Shown piece by piece: positions 42,554 to 52,700 of a DNA stretch of 62,675 nt. Source of the stretch: Ravibacter sp964559125 (GTDB taxonomy: Bacteria > Bacteroidota > Bacteroidia > Cytophagales > Spirosomataceae). The stretch covers positions 1 to 62,675 of the forward strand of contig CAZLGW010000035.1 of NCBI GenBank assembly GCA_964559125.1, given 5' to 3'. Each line of letters begins with the position of its first letter. Positions within the stretch are counted from its first letter, which is position 1. A program made the translations under genes and the position numbers. Below the pieces are notes generated by a model. The model was not told the DNA's origin and did not search any database. It saw only the letters and a list, made by a program, of their open reading frames with translations.

Positions 42554-43806
42554 CGAAAACCCACTACCGGGTCCTGATCATAGGCGGAGGTACCGCCGGT
42601 ATCATGACCGCCGCACAGTTAAAAAGGAAAAGGAGCGACCTGGAAGTTGCCATCATCGAACCCTCGGAAGTGCACTGGTACCAGCCTGCCTGGACGCTGG
42701 TGGGTGCCGGTACTTTTGATATGGGTAAAACCAGGAGAAGCGAGCAGTCGGTAATCCCGAAAGGAGTAGACTGGATCAGGGACAAGGCAACTGCTGTTCT
42801 TCCGGGCGAAAACAAGGTGACACTTGCTTCCGGCCCGACGCTTTCTTACAACTACCTGGTGGTTGCTACCAGCCTTGTCAATGACTGTTCGCAGATCGAA
42901 GGACTGGAGCATGCGCTAAAAACAGGCGCTGTTTGCAGCAATTATGTCGATCCGGAATATACGTGGGAATCGTTACAGAAATTGAAGGGCGGAACCGCTC
43001 TTTTCACACAACCGGCAACACCTATCAAGTGTGGCGGGGCCCCCCAGAAAGCGATGTACCTGGCGGCAGACTACCTGAAGAGAAAAGGACTGGATAAGAA
43101 AACCGATATTGTTTTTCTTACGCCCGGTACCGTGATTTTCGGAGTAAAGTCTGTCGCCGGTACCCTCCTGGAGGTCATTGACCGGTACCATATACAGGTA
43201 AAGCTCTTTCATACACCGGTCAGGATCGACGGAGACAGAAAACTGGCGTATTTTAAGGACAATACACCGGCTGATAAGAAAAGCGGGGAACTGCCGGCCG
43301 CCGGAGCCAGGATAACCGAAGAGGGCCTCCTGGAGATCCCGTTTGATTTCCTTCACCTGGCTCCTCCGCAAAAAGCCCCTGATTTTATTGCCGGATCAGA
43401 ACTGGTCAATGCGGCCGGATGGGTCGATGTGGACCAGCATTCGTTGCAGCACAGGAGATTCCCCAACGTATTTTCGCTGGGCGATGTAGCCGCACTACCC
43501 ACAGCCAAAACAGGTGCGGCTGTCAGGAAACAAGCCCCGGTAGTAGTCGATAACCTGCTGAAACTGCTGGACAAGGCCCCGGTCGACAATTATTCGTACG
43601 ACGGCTATTCGTCCTGTCCGCTGGTAACCGGATACGGGAAGATGGTATTGGCCGAATTCAATTATCAGAACGAGTTCACACCAGACCCGCTTCTGAAACT
43701 CATGCTGATTTTCAGGAGCTACAAAGAGCACTGGCGGCTCTGGATACTCAAAAAATACGGGCTGCCATTCCTGTACTGGAACCGGATGATGAAAGGAAAA
43801 ATGTAA
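42550..43806 (+). CDS. Sulfide:quinone oxidoreductase-like FAD-dependent oxidoreductase
   Basis: A two-dinucleotide-binding-domain flavoprotein with the FAD motif IIGGGTAGIMTAAQL at residues 8-22. Diagnostic of the SQOR-type subgroup are EVHWYQPAWTLVGAG, PIKCGGAPQKAMYLAADYL (redox Cys near 158), FSLGDVAALPTAKTGAAVRKQAP, and YDGYSSCPLVTGYGKMVLAEF (second redox Cys near 357). These enzymes oxidise sulfide to sulfane sulfur and pass electrons to quinone at the membrane surface. The C-terminal helix (KKYGLPFLYWNRMMKGK) fits membrane attachment. ATGA overlap with the persulfide dioxygenase-like gene supports a direct pathway: sulfide to persulfide to sulfite, then export by the TauE/SafE protein. 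At 418 residues it is of normal length. Confidence 0.9.
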   Translation: MTKTHYRVLIIGGGTAGIMTAAQLKRKRSDLEVAIIEPSEVHWYQPAWTLVGAGTFDMGKTRRSEQSVIPKGVDWIRDKATAVLPGENKVTLASGPTLSYNYLVVATSLVNDCSQIEGLEHALKTGAVCSNYVDPEYTWESLQKLKGGTALFTQPATPIKCGGAPQKAMYLAADYLKRKGLDKKTDIVFLTPGTVIFGVKSVAGTLLEVIDRYHIQVKLFHTPVRIDGDRKLAYFKDNTPADKKSGELPAAGARITEEGLLEIPFDFLHLAPPQKAPDFIAGSELVNAAGWVDVDQHSLQHRRFPNVFSLGDVAALPTAKTGAAVRKQAPVVVDNLLKLLDKAPVDNYSYDGYSSCPLVTGYGKMVLAEFNYQNEFTPDPLLKLMLIFRSYKEHWRLWILKKYGLPFLYWNRMMKGKM

Positions 43807-43920
43807 ATAGCATGCTATATCTTCCATTCGGGGTCAATACCGGCAAAATCAGTGAGTATTTTCAAATAACCACATACAGGTAAAAGTTTAATCATTTATT
43901 TCTCTCAAACATTATATTAA

Positions 43921-44484
43921 ATGCTCGACTTTTTAACGAAGCCGTGGCCGTGGTATATTGCCGGTCCTCTGATCGGCCTTACGGTACCTGCCCTTCTCAT
44001 CATGGGCAATAAATCATTCGGAATCAGCTCTTCACTGCGACATATCTGCGCATCCTGCGTACCGGCCAATATCCCTTTCTTTAAATACGACTGGAAAAAA
44101 GAAGCCTGGAACCTCTTTTTCGTTTTCGGGATCTTTGCAGGAGGGCTCATTGCCGAAAGTTTTCTGGTAAATCCCAATGCTATTGAAATCCACCCGGACC
44201 TGGCAGGAGAGCTGGCCGGTTATGGTATCACGGACTACGGCAACCTGGTTCCGCCCGATATTATGAACTGGGAGTTATTGTTTACACTGAAAGGATTTAT
44301 CCTGATGGTTGCAGGCGGGTTCCTGGTCGGCTTCGGAACGCGATATGCCGGAGGATGCACCAGCGGGCACGCGATCATGGGGTTGTCCAACCTCCAGGTA
44401 CCTTCACTGATCGCTACGATCTGCTTTATGGTCGGAGGTATCATTATGGCCAATTTTATCCTGCCGCATATTCTGTCACTGTAG
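43921..44484 (+). CDS. YeeE/YedE family membrane protein (half-transporter A)
   Basis: A 187-residue protein with about five membrane helices. It has the YeeE/YedE signature RYAGGCTSGHAIMGLSNL near residue 141, with the conserved Cys that handles thiosulfate or sulfane sulfur in this family (TsuA). A second Cys pair, ICASCVP, lies near residue 42. Short YeeE proteins typically pair with a second short member, and that partner follows after 26 nt. Together they would form one transporter. A gap of 114 nt separates it from the SQR-like gene, on the same strand. Import of sulfur species or export of excess sulfane sulfur are both possible. Confidence 0.9.
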   Translation: MLDFLTKPWPWYIAGPLIGLTVPALLIMGNKSFGISSSLRHICASCVPANIPFFKYDWKKEAWNLFFVFGIFAGGLIAESFLVNPNAIEIHPDLAGELAGYGITDYGNLVPPDIMNWELLFTLKGFILMVAGGFLVGFGTRYAGGCTSGHAIMGLSNLQVPSLIATICFMVGGIIMANFILPHILSL

Positions 44485-44510
44485 TTAAAGATCTTTAAAT
44501 CTGAAAATCC

Positions 44511-45050
44511 ATGTCTCAGCAAAGAGAAGCTTTTCCCCAAACACAATTTCATCTCCCGGGTACAGCGGGAGCAAGTGAGAAAGAAATCCGCTCAACCGAC
44601 GCTATGTGCGTGAACGAAAGCGAACTTGAACACAAATGGTATCACAACCTGAAATACCTTGTCGCCGGTGTGCTGTTCGGGGTTATATTCGTCAAAGCGG
44701 AAGTTATAAGCTGGTTCCGTATCCAGGAGATGTTCCGGTTCCAGTCCTTTCACATGTACGGCATCATCGGCAGCGCAGTGCTGGTCGGGATTATTTCTGT
44801 GGCCGTCATCAAGAAGTTCGATATCAAAACTATCTACGGAGAGCGCATCACGTTTTCTCCCAAGAAATTTAATAAGGGCCAGGTCTTCGGTGGACTCATT
44901 TTCGGGTTCGGCTGGGCGATGACAGGCGCTTGTCCGGGGCCATTGTTCGCACAGATAGGCACCGGGGCAACTGTCGTAGCGGTTACGCTTCTGAGCGCAG
45001 TGGCCGGCACCTGGGTTTACGGATACCTGAGGGAGAAACTTCCGCACTGA
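44511..45050 (+). CDS. DUF6691/YeeE-YedE family membrane protein (half-transporter B)
   Basis: This 179-residue partner of the preceding gene has four predicted helices and the motif GWAMTGACPGPLFAQIGTG near residues 140-158, the DUF6691/YeeE signature with its conserved Cys. The first 45 residues are hydrophilic and precede the usual start of the domain (LKYLVAGVLFGVIFVKAEVISWFRI). The region may be a regulatory tail or may contain a later true start; residue 32 (MCVNESELEHKW) is a candidate. It follows half-transporter A by 26 nt and precedes the DUF2490 gene by 9 nt, so it lies within one operon. Confidence 0.88.
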   Translation: MSQQREAFPQTQFHLPGTAGASEKEIRSTDAMCVNESELEHKWYHNLKYLVAGVLFGVIFVKAEVISWFRIQEMFRFQSFHMYGIIGSAVLVGIISVAVIKKFDIKTIYGERITFSPKKFNKGQVFGGLIFGFGWAMTGACPGPLFAQIGTGATVVAVTLLSAVAGTWVYGYLREKLPH

Positions 45051-45059
45051 CGTTCTATC

Positions 45060-45773
45060 ATGTCAGTGCACAAAATACTGCCTCTTCTGGTAGCCTGGGC
45101 AGGCGTTGTGTTCCCGGCAAATGCCCAGCATTACCACAATGCCTGGTTCCGGACAACATTAAGCTATCCGGTCAATAAAAAAATCAGCGTTGACGGCGAA
45201 TTCCAGCACCGTCGTCAAAGCGGGTTCGATAACAAAGACTGCCTGGATGAAGCGCTGATGTACACACTCCGGAGCTGGGTCCACTATCGCCATAATGAGT
45301 CGGTCAGGTTTTCTCTTTCTCCTGTCGCCTATTTTTCCCATCACAGGATCATACAGGAGGCGTCCGATGCGGAGAGTTCCCCGATTAAAGAGTACCGTGC
45401 TTCCGCGGCAGTAGATCTTCAGCACAAAATTTTCGGAAAACTGTTCATTACCGACCGGAACGCTGTCGAATACCGTATGCTGGGCAATACAGATGTTCCG
45501 GTGACAAGAATGCGGGGCCGTTTAGGGCTACGCTATGACCTGTTGCCCACCTTTAAGATAGCAGCCTACACAGAGCGCTTTTTTAACGTGGCCGGCACAA
45601 CAACCTATTACTTTTTTGATCATAAGAGAAATGCTTTCACGCTGGAATATGGTTTTTCACCGGCGATAAGGCTTGAGACCGGTTATATCCACATCGTCAG
45701 GCTTCCGCCGGGCAATCAAATAAAGCTGAGGGAGAATAATCTTTTTCTCAATCTGATCTTCCAATTACATTGA
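45060..45773 (+). CDS. DUF2490 outer-membrane beta-barrel protein
   Basis: The signal peptide is residues 1-22 (FPANAQ). Alternating amphipathic strands with many aromatics follow, ending in a C-terminal strand NLFLNLIFQLH typical of outer-membrane barrels. The pattern HNAWFRTTLSYPVNKKISVDGEFQHR is characteristic of DUF2490, whose function is unknown. At 237 residues it would form a barrel of about 10-12 strands. It lies 9 nt after the last YeeE gene. It may provide an outer-membrane route for the sulfur compounds handled by the operon, but this rests on position alone. Confidence 0.82.
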   Translation: MSVHKILPLLVAWAGVVFPANAQHYHNAWFRTTLSYPVNKKISVDGEFQHRRQSGFDNKDCLDEALMYTLRSWVHYRHNESVRFSLSPVAYFSHHRIIQEASDAESSPIKEYRASAAVDLQHKIFGKLFITDRNAVEYRMLGNTDVPVTRMRGRLGLRYDLLPTFKIAAYTERFFNVAGTTTYYFFDHKRNAFTLEYGFSPAIRLETGYIHIVRLPPGNQIKLRENNLFLNLIFQLH

Positions 45774-45823
45774 CAGGGGAAAAATTGCAGGCTTTCCCGG
45801 TAGTTTTCCTGGATGAAATATGG

Positions 45824-45853
45824 CGACGTTTTGGGTGAGGGTACAAAACGTCG
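45824..45853. repeat. Inverted repeat between the DUF2490 gene and the large T9SS protein gene
   Basis: CGACGTTTTG (45824-45833) and CAAAACGTCG (45844-45853) are perfect 10-bp inverted repeats around a 10-nt spacer. It lies 50 nt after the DUF2490 stop and 118 nt before the next ATG. No T-tract follows on the plus strand. A dimeric regulator site or an RNA hairpin near the operon end is possible. Confidence 0.5.
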
Positions 45854-45970
45854 GCAAAATTTCCTTATCGGAACTCGATTTTCGAAAAGTTTTACTTAAT
45901 TGTAACAATATTTCGATTCGTACTTGTCTTTTTCTTCTATCCGGGTTCTTCCGGCAAAACCCTCAACGGC

Positions 45971-48900
45971 ATGAAATATTTTACTATTTGCAGCTTGTCT
46001 GCGCCTTCTCTTTTTAGGTCATTTCTTTTGATTTTACTGATCTCCGGCGGCGGTAGGGTAGCCGGGCAAACACCCTGCAGCGGCACCCCTGAAGTTACCG
46101 GCGCAATAGTGGCTCCTTTGAGCTTGTGCGGCAGCGGTTCCGTCGTATTGAGTTTGGATGAAGACCTTTACATGTATTCGGGTTTACAGTACCAATGGGA
46201 ATCCTCGCCGGACGGGACAACAGACTGGCAGTCCATCAGCGGCGCCGATACCCATTCCTATACAGCCACGGTGAGCACCACTACCTGGTTCAGGGTGGTT
46301 GTTTCGTGCGGTGTTTCCGAAGCTATGACTACGCCGGTAAGTGTGACCGTGCACGCATTGCCCGACTTCACGATCAACCTGGCAAACGTGGCTATCTGTG
46401 GTGGGGCCGCCTCGCTTACCGTGTCAGGAACTGCCGGTTATGTGTGGTCGCCTGCTGAGGGCCTCGATGTCACTACAGGCTCTGCAGTACAGGCCTCACC
46501 CACAGTACCTACCATTTATACGGTAACCGGAACCGACGATAATAACTGTTGGAATAAGGCAAAGGTAGCTGTTTTCCCAATGGAGTTGTACCGGCCCAGG
46601 GCCTCGGTAACTCCCGCTCCAATCTGTACAGCCGGGACGCCGGTTAACATCACGGTGTCCAACCCCCTCGACAATCCCGGCGTGGAATATGAGCTGCGTG
46701 ATACGGAAGGCAACGTCGTGATTCCCTGGCAAAACGCAGCGTCGTTTACGGTTACTCCCGATGAAGATGGTGCTTCCGTATACCATGTAGTTGCAAGGAT
46801 ACCAGGTTGTGAAAGCCTTTCGCAGTCGGATGAGATCAGGTTGTATCATGGTTTTACCGCAGATGTTTCTGTCATACCTGACTGTGCTGCCGGCTCGGCT
46901 GCCATTCAAATCAGCAATGCCCGGGGAGCAGGCTGGAACGAGGAGGTATGGGAGAATGACTTTTCCGACCCGGAGCTCCCGCCTGCCGTTACCCTGTTTG
47001 GATCGGCTTCGGTCACCGGGGGGCGGGCTGTCATCACACCGTCGGCAACATCCGTGCGCGGCGGCATGCAACTTTCCGGAATTACCACTATTAACCCCCA
47101 GTCTATTAAGGTGGCGTTCAGGTTTACTGCCGATCAGCCCATCAATAACTGGGGAACCGGGGGCGGCGACGCACTCGCCTGGAGTTTTGGCGACGATGCC
47201 GACTATGTATCCGGATTCACAAATGGTGCCGGCTCTAAATTGAGGGTAGTCTTTGATGCTGCTGACAATAGCCCTAATGCGCGTGGCATTTATCTCACTT
47301 ATGGTTACAGTGGTAATAGCCCGATGGCTCCCGGTAGCAATGGAACGATTGCTTACAGTTCCGACATCGAATCGTGGAAAACGCTCACGGATACGCCTGT
47401 CCTTATCGTCATCGATGAGAATAGCCGGCTGACTTTGACTGTCAACGAAGAGATAATTTTTGACCAGGTCCAGTTGCCGGCCGGTTATGCCGAAGCCGAC
47501 AAGTCGCAATGGAAGCATCTTTTTACGGCGTTCACCGGGGGAGATGCACTGCGCTTGGCCATTTCCGACCTGAGGATTATCTTCGGCCGCGAGGATCTTG
47601 TGTACGGTATCAACGCCGCCGGCTCGGGTGTCCCGCCCGTAGACTGGCAGACCTCCGGTACTTTTGAAGACCTGTCCAGCCCGGGATATTATGACGTATG
47701 GATAGCATCGATAAAGAATCCTGCCGCCTGCCATAAGCTGCTGACTACTACCGTGGTTTTACACCCGATTATCATCAGTTCGGTTTCAAAGACGGAACTG
47801 ACAAGCTGTGGATCCGACGACGGCAAAATAACGCTTGGTGGCCTGGTAGCCAATACTACGTACCAGGTAGCTTACGTCAGCAGTGTTTCGGGGAGCTATT
47901 CCGGTGATGAGACAACGGATAACGAAGGCAATATCGTACTGACAGATCTTCCACCGGCTACCTACAGTGATATTTTCGTTTCCGGTGAAGGTTGCACCAG
48001 TCCCGCCATCGACCCTGTTGTGATTGCCATACCCGTGGAACCGGCTTTGCTGGCATTTTCAAGCAGCAGTAATACAGATTGCCAAACGCCCAATGGCACT
48101 ATCTCGCTATTCTCTGCGGATTTCATTCCCGGAAACAGCTATGAGGTATGGTATGACGGCGTTTTCCGGGGGAATATGACTGCAGATACCGATAAGCTGA
48201 TTGTCTTATCCGGGCTGGCTACCGGCGATTACAGCGAATTCTATGTGGTGACGACCCAACAGTGCATGTCCAACATCATCCCTTTAAGAAGCATATCGGG
48301 CGTTGCCCCGGGTTCTGTAATCACGGGTGCATCCGCCACAACGCCTTCAAATTGCAATAGCGCTACAGGAGAAATACAGCTTACCGGTACCTTTGAGCCG
48401 GGTTCTGTCCCGGTTTCCTTTACAAGAAACGGAATGCCTGCCCTGATGATGGCAACGGCAGGGGAGGAGTCCTTAAGCCTGACCGGCTTGAGCCCGGGTG
48501 TCTATAACGACTTTTCTGTCACGAGCGGCTGTGCTTCCAATACCCTGGCCGGGGCGGTTGTTGTTGGTATAGCCGGAGAAGCCGGTCCCGCGTCGGGCAA
48601 CGCTTTTAAAACGGACGTACAGGGCGCTGACGTGACCGTCGACTATTACGATAATAATTGCGGACGCATCGCAACCCTTAACTCCTCAGACGGGAGCATG
48701 GGCAATGTGTCGGTAATCGTAACGGTGACCGGAAATATCGGAATCTACCATAACCAACCTTATATCGGCCGTTATTACGACATTCAGACGGGCAATGATG
48801 CAGGGGGAACCGTTACACTGTATTTTACCGATACGGAGATCAACCGGTATAATACATATGTGACTTCCCTGGGAGACCCCCGGTTTCCCGCTATCGGGGA

Positions 48901-49630
48901 AAACGGGGAAAATCTCCGGATCACCGTTTTCCATAGTACGGCGCCGGGTTCAGGTCCGGAAGGATATGACTACTATCTTACGGAGTCGATCAGCCCTGTA
49001 GAGGTGGTTCATCACTCCTCAGGTTTCTGGCAGGTAACCTTCGTGACCGGTGGTTTCTCCGGCTTCTTCGCACATACCAACGCGGATGACTCGCCGTTGC
49101 CGGTGAGGCTTAAGTCATTGGTGGCCGGTAATAAGGGTATGATAAACGAAGTGCAATGGAGTACTGCGGAGGAAGGCGAAGGAGATCGCTTTGTCGTAGA
49201 GCGAAGCGCTGACGGTAAGCGCTTTGAATCCATCAGGATTGTCGATGCTAAAGGGACTCCGGGATATAATTATAGTGTCACAGACGAATTACCCTTCAAT
49301 GGTATCAATTACTACAGGCTGAAAGTGTTAAACAACGATGGTACGAGCTTCCTGAGCCATATGGTTACGGCGAGGTATGCTCACGACCTTATGGAGATCA
49401 CGATCGGGCCCAACCCGGTGAGCGACCAGCTCACAGTGCGCCTGAACAATAGCCTGAAGGGGTCGGCAACCCTTTCCCTGGTCGACCTGACGGGCAGGAT
49501 AATCGCTGAAAGGTCTTTGGGAAATGAAAGCCTGGTACAGTTTTCAATGCAGGGCCTGAATGCCGGGATTTATATTGTCCGGTTTTTGAACGGGCATTTT
49601 GTTCAAAACGTGAAGGTATTGAAGGAGTAA
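45971..49630 (+). CDS. Large secreted Ig/lectin-like protein with T9SS type A sorting domain
   Basis: A 1219-residue cell-surface or secreted protein. The signal peptide ends near residue 33 (GGGRVAGQ). Ig-like repeats follow (QYQWESSPDGTTDWQSISG near 75, IYTVTGTDDNNCW near 177). A segment at about 325-540 (WENDFSDPELPPAV, GGGDALAWSFGDDADYVSGF, TVNEEIIFDQVQLPAGYAE) is similar to L-type lectin/concanavalin domains. Several Cys-containing beta modules come next (about 600-870). The sorting domain starts near 1142 (ITIGPNPVSDQLTVRL, ending VQNVKVLKE). It is probably a glycan-binding or adhesive surface protein exported by T9SS. It lies 142 nt upstream of the hybrid sensor gene on the same strand, so it may belong to the polysaccharide-utilisation region. 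Confidence 0.82.
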   Translation: MKYFTICSLSAPSLFRSFLLILLISGGGRVAGQTPCSGTPEVTGAIVAPLSLCGSGSVVLSLDEDLYMYSGLQYQWESSPDGTTDWQSISGADTHSYTATVSTTTWFRVVVSCGVSEAMTTPVSVTVHALPDFTINLANVAICGGAASLTVSGTAGYVWSPAEGLDVTTGSAVQASPTVPTIYTVTGTDDNNCWNKAKVAVFPMELYRPRASVTPAPICTAGTPVNITVSNPLDNPGVEYELRDTEGNVVIPWQNAASFTVTPDEDGASVYHVVARIPGCESLSQSDEIRLYHGFTADVSVIPDCAAGSAAIQISNARGAGWNEEVWENDFSDPELPPAVTLFGSASVTGGRAVITPSATSVRGGMQLSGITTINPQSIKVAFRFTADQPINNWGTGGGDALAWSFGDDADYVSGFTNGAGSKLRVVFDAADNSPNARGIYLTYGYSGNSPMAPGSNGTIAYSSDIESWKTLTDTPVLIVIDENSRLTLTVNEEIIFDQVQLPAGYAEADKSQWKHLFTAFTGGDALRLAISDLRIIFGREDLVYGINAAGSGVPPVDWQTSGTFEDLSSPGYYDVWIASIKNPAACHKLLTTTVVLHPIIISSVSKTELTSCGSDDGKITLGGLVANTTYQVAYVSSVSGSYSGDETTDNEGNIVLTDLPPATYSDIFVSGEGCTSPAIDPVVIAIPVEPALLAFSSSSNTDCQTPNGTISLFSADFIPGNSYEVWYDGVFRGNMTADTDKLIVLSGLATGDYSEFYVVTTQQCMSNIIPLRSISGVAPGSVITGASATTPSNCNSATGEIQLTGTFEPGSVPVSFTRNGMPALMMATAGEESLSLTGLSPGVYNDFSVTSGCASNTLAGAVVVGIAGEAGPASGNAFKTDVQGADVTVDYYDNNCGRIATLNSSDGSMGNVSVIVTVTGNIGIYHNQPYIGRYYDIQTGNDAGGTVTLYFTDTEINRYNTYVTSLGDPRFPAIGENGENLRITVFHSTAPGSGPEGYDYYLTESISPVEVVHHSSGFWQVTFVTGGFSGFFAHTNADDSPLPVRLKSLVAGNKGMINEVQWSTAEEGEGDRFVVERSADGKRFESIRIVDAKGTPGYNYSVTDELPFNGINYYRLKVLNNDGTSFLSHMVTARYAHDLMEITIGPNPVSDQLTVRLNNSLKGSATLSLVDLTGRIIAERSLGNESLVQFSMQGLNAGIYIVRFLNGHFVQNVKVLKE

Positions 49631-49772
49631 CGGAAGTTTGATTGGTCGATACAGTTTTGATTTAAAAACCCTTTCTGTGTATTTTGACCCCCGGGAGACT
49701 ATCCGATTATCAACCTGCTTTCTTATCTTTATCAAAGCGTTATCAGGGGATTATTCACGGGTAGCGTTTGGA

Positions 49773-52700
49773 ATGAAGATATCCTGCAGACTATTTATTT
49801 CATTTTTTCTCCTTTCGCTCGTTCTTCTCTCAGCGGGGTGGGGTGTTTTTGCACAGTCCGCTACCTACCAGTTTATGCACTTCGATATCAGGCAGGGGCT
49901 TTCCAATAACCAGGTAAACTGTTTTCTCAAAGATCGCAAGGGCTTCCTCTGGTTTGGTACGCTGTCGGGGTTGAACCGCTACGACGGGTACGCCATAAGG
50001 ACTTTCCTGCGCGACAGGGCCGACTCCACTTCGCTGCGAAGCAACCACATATTGCGCCTTTCTGAAGCCCCCGACGGGAAAATATGGGTTACCACCATTG
50101 ACGGGATAACGGTCTACAACCCCGATACTGAGCGCTTTACCCACAGCCATCTGCCCGAATGCAGGCGCTACGGCATCCCGGAAGGCGACATTACCGATAT
50201 CAGCCGCGATCCTGGCGGCAATTACTGGTTTTTACATGCTGCTGAAGGCGTTTTTGTATTTCTTCCTTCTGAAAATAGAACGGTTCGTATCGCTCCTGCT
50301 CCGCCGGTACCTGTCACAGGCATTTCTCACGACCGGCACGGGAATACCTGGCTGATCCGCCAGGACGGGATGCTACTTCAAATAGACGGGAACACCTATA
50401 AGGTCGTATATACCAGCGATCACCTCCGCGAGACGTATGCCGGCGCGTTGCTTAATTACCGTGTTTACTGCGACCGCGACGATGACCTGTGGATATATGT
50501 AGAGCGCGACAATAAGGGGATATTCCATTTTGACGCCCGTACAAGGGCGTTCAGGCAGTTTCGTAAGGAGCGGGGGAAGCTCAACGCCGATATCATCATG
50601 GGTGTAGTCGAAGACAACCGTGGAACGATCTGGATCGGGACTGACCACGGTGGCATCAACCTGCTTAACAAAGAGAGCTGGAAAATACAGCACCTGGTAC
50701 GCGGCGACCAGGAAAAAGATCTACGGCAGAATACCATCAATGCACTCTACAAAGACGCGGAGGGGATCATCTGGATCGGGATGTACAAGGAAGGTATTAA
50801 CTACTACCACGAAAATATCTACCGCTTCCCGCACTATGCTGCCGGGCCTACAGGTTTGGGAGAACTGCCCTACCACGACTTCAACCGGTTTGCTGAAGAT
50901 GCAGACGGCAACCTCTGGATGGGCTCTAACGGGGCCGGGCTCCTCTTCTATGACCGTAAATCGGGGGCTTTCCGTCAATACCTGCATGACCCTCAGAACC
51001 CGAACAGCATCGGCAGCAACGTGATCGTCAGCCTGCTGACCGACAGCCGGCAAAACCTGTGGATAGGCACCTATTACGGTGGGCTTACCCGCTTTGATGG
51101 CCGCAATTTCACGACCTATCGTCATGATCCGGATAACCCTGAGAGCATCTCGGACGATAGCGTTTGGGAGATCCTGGAGGACCGGGCCGGTAATCTCTGG
51201 ATCGGAACCCTTAACGGCGGCCTGGAGCTGCTCGACCGGAAAACCGGCCGTTTCAGGCACTTCCCGGCCGGTGCGCCCAACTCTGTTCATGCCAGTTATG
51301 TATCGGAGATCCTGGAAGACCGCAACGGCATGCTGTGGATCGGCACCTCCTATGGACTGGAAACTTATAATCCCGTAACAGGCATTTTCGAGCGCCATTA
51401 TCTTACCAATCCGGGCGACCCGCAAAGCCTCAGCAGCAACCTCGTGATGGCCATCCTGGAAGATAGCCGGGGTACGATCTGGGTAGGAACACAGGAGGGC
51501 CTCAATGCGTTCGATCCCGAAACCGGGCGTTTCAGGGTGTTCCGTAAGGAAGACGGCCTCCCGCACAATACCGTCCTTTCGATCGTGGAGGACAACACCG
51601 GCGGCCTCTGGTTGGGCACTTCCAACGGGATCTGCCATTTAAAACCGGAAGGCGGTCCCGGGCAATGGGAGCCGGTCATTACCAATTATGACATCAGCGA
51701 CGGACTACAGGGAACTGAGTTTACTGAAAATGCAGCTTTTAAAACCTCGGAAGGCGAGCTGATTTTCGGAGGTGTAAAAGGAATCAATATCTTTCATCCC
51801 GAAAAGATCGAGCCACCCGGATCCAGCCCCAAAGTGGTGCTGCTCGATTTCTCGTTGTTCAGCAAAAAGCTGAAGCCCGGCGACAAGATCGACGGTCGTA
51901 CGGTGCTGGCCAGCTCTATCACCGAGTCCCGCGAGATAACCCTGCACCACAATGCCAACAGCTTCGAGGTCGGGTTTGCCGCCCTGGATTTTTTTTACGC
52001 AGAGAAAACCAGCTACCGGTACAAGCTGGACGGATTTAACCAGGACTGGGTGCCGGCGGACCGGATGCTAAGGAGAGCGACTTATACTAACATAGACCCC
52101 GGCGAATATACGTTCCGAGTGTCGGCGTCAAACCGCGAAGGGATATGGAACCCGGAAGACACTACCCTCAGGATCACCATTCTGCCACCGCCCTGGCGTA
52201 CCAAAACCGCCTACGGGATTTATGCCTGCCTGCTCGCGGGCCTGCTTTACGGCGCCCGCAAGGCGGTGCAAAAAAGGGAAAGGCTCAGGTACGAAAGAAA
52301 GCAGAAGCAACGGGAAGCCCGGCGTAGCCAGGAGCTGTACGAGATGAAAACCCGGTTTTTTACCAACATCAGCCACGAATTCAGGACACCGCTCTCACTT
52401 ATCCTGGCGCCGTTGGAAAAGCTCATGAAAGAAACCAGCGATAACGCCCGGCTCAGCCAGCTCAGCATGATCGGCCGGAATGCCCGTCGTCTTCTCCACC
52501 TGGTGAACCAACTGCTCGACTTCCAGAAGCTGGAAGTACAGGAGTTGAAAAACAACCCGGCCAACGGTGACATTATCGCCTTTATCCGCGATGTCGTTTC
52601 TTCCTTTTCCGACCTGTCGGAGAAAAAAAGTATTCAACTGGGCTTCCAATCCGAAATCGGATCGCTCTACCTCGATTTTGACCAGGACAAGCTGGAAAAG

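Noticed and set aside
45820..46017. 65-codon plus-strand frame before the large T9SS protein
   Set aside because: It overlaps the signal peptide of the next gene, covers the inverted repeat, and shows no coding pattern.
46496..47734. A 412-codon minus-strand frame antisense to the large T9SS protein
   Set aside because: The composition (many Arg, Gly, Ile) is a product of the opposite frame, with no start context or recognisable fold; the plus-strand protein has a signal peptide and sorting domain.
49638..49772. TTG-initiated 45-residue extension of the HTCS protein
   Set aside because: It would place an unrelated stretch before a good signal anchor that starts at ATG 49773.
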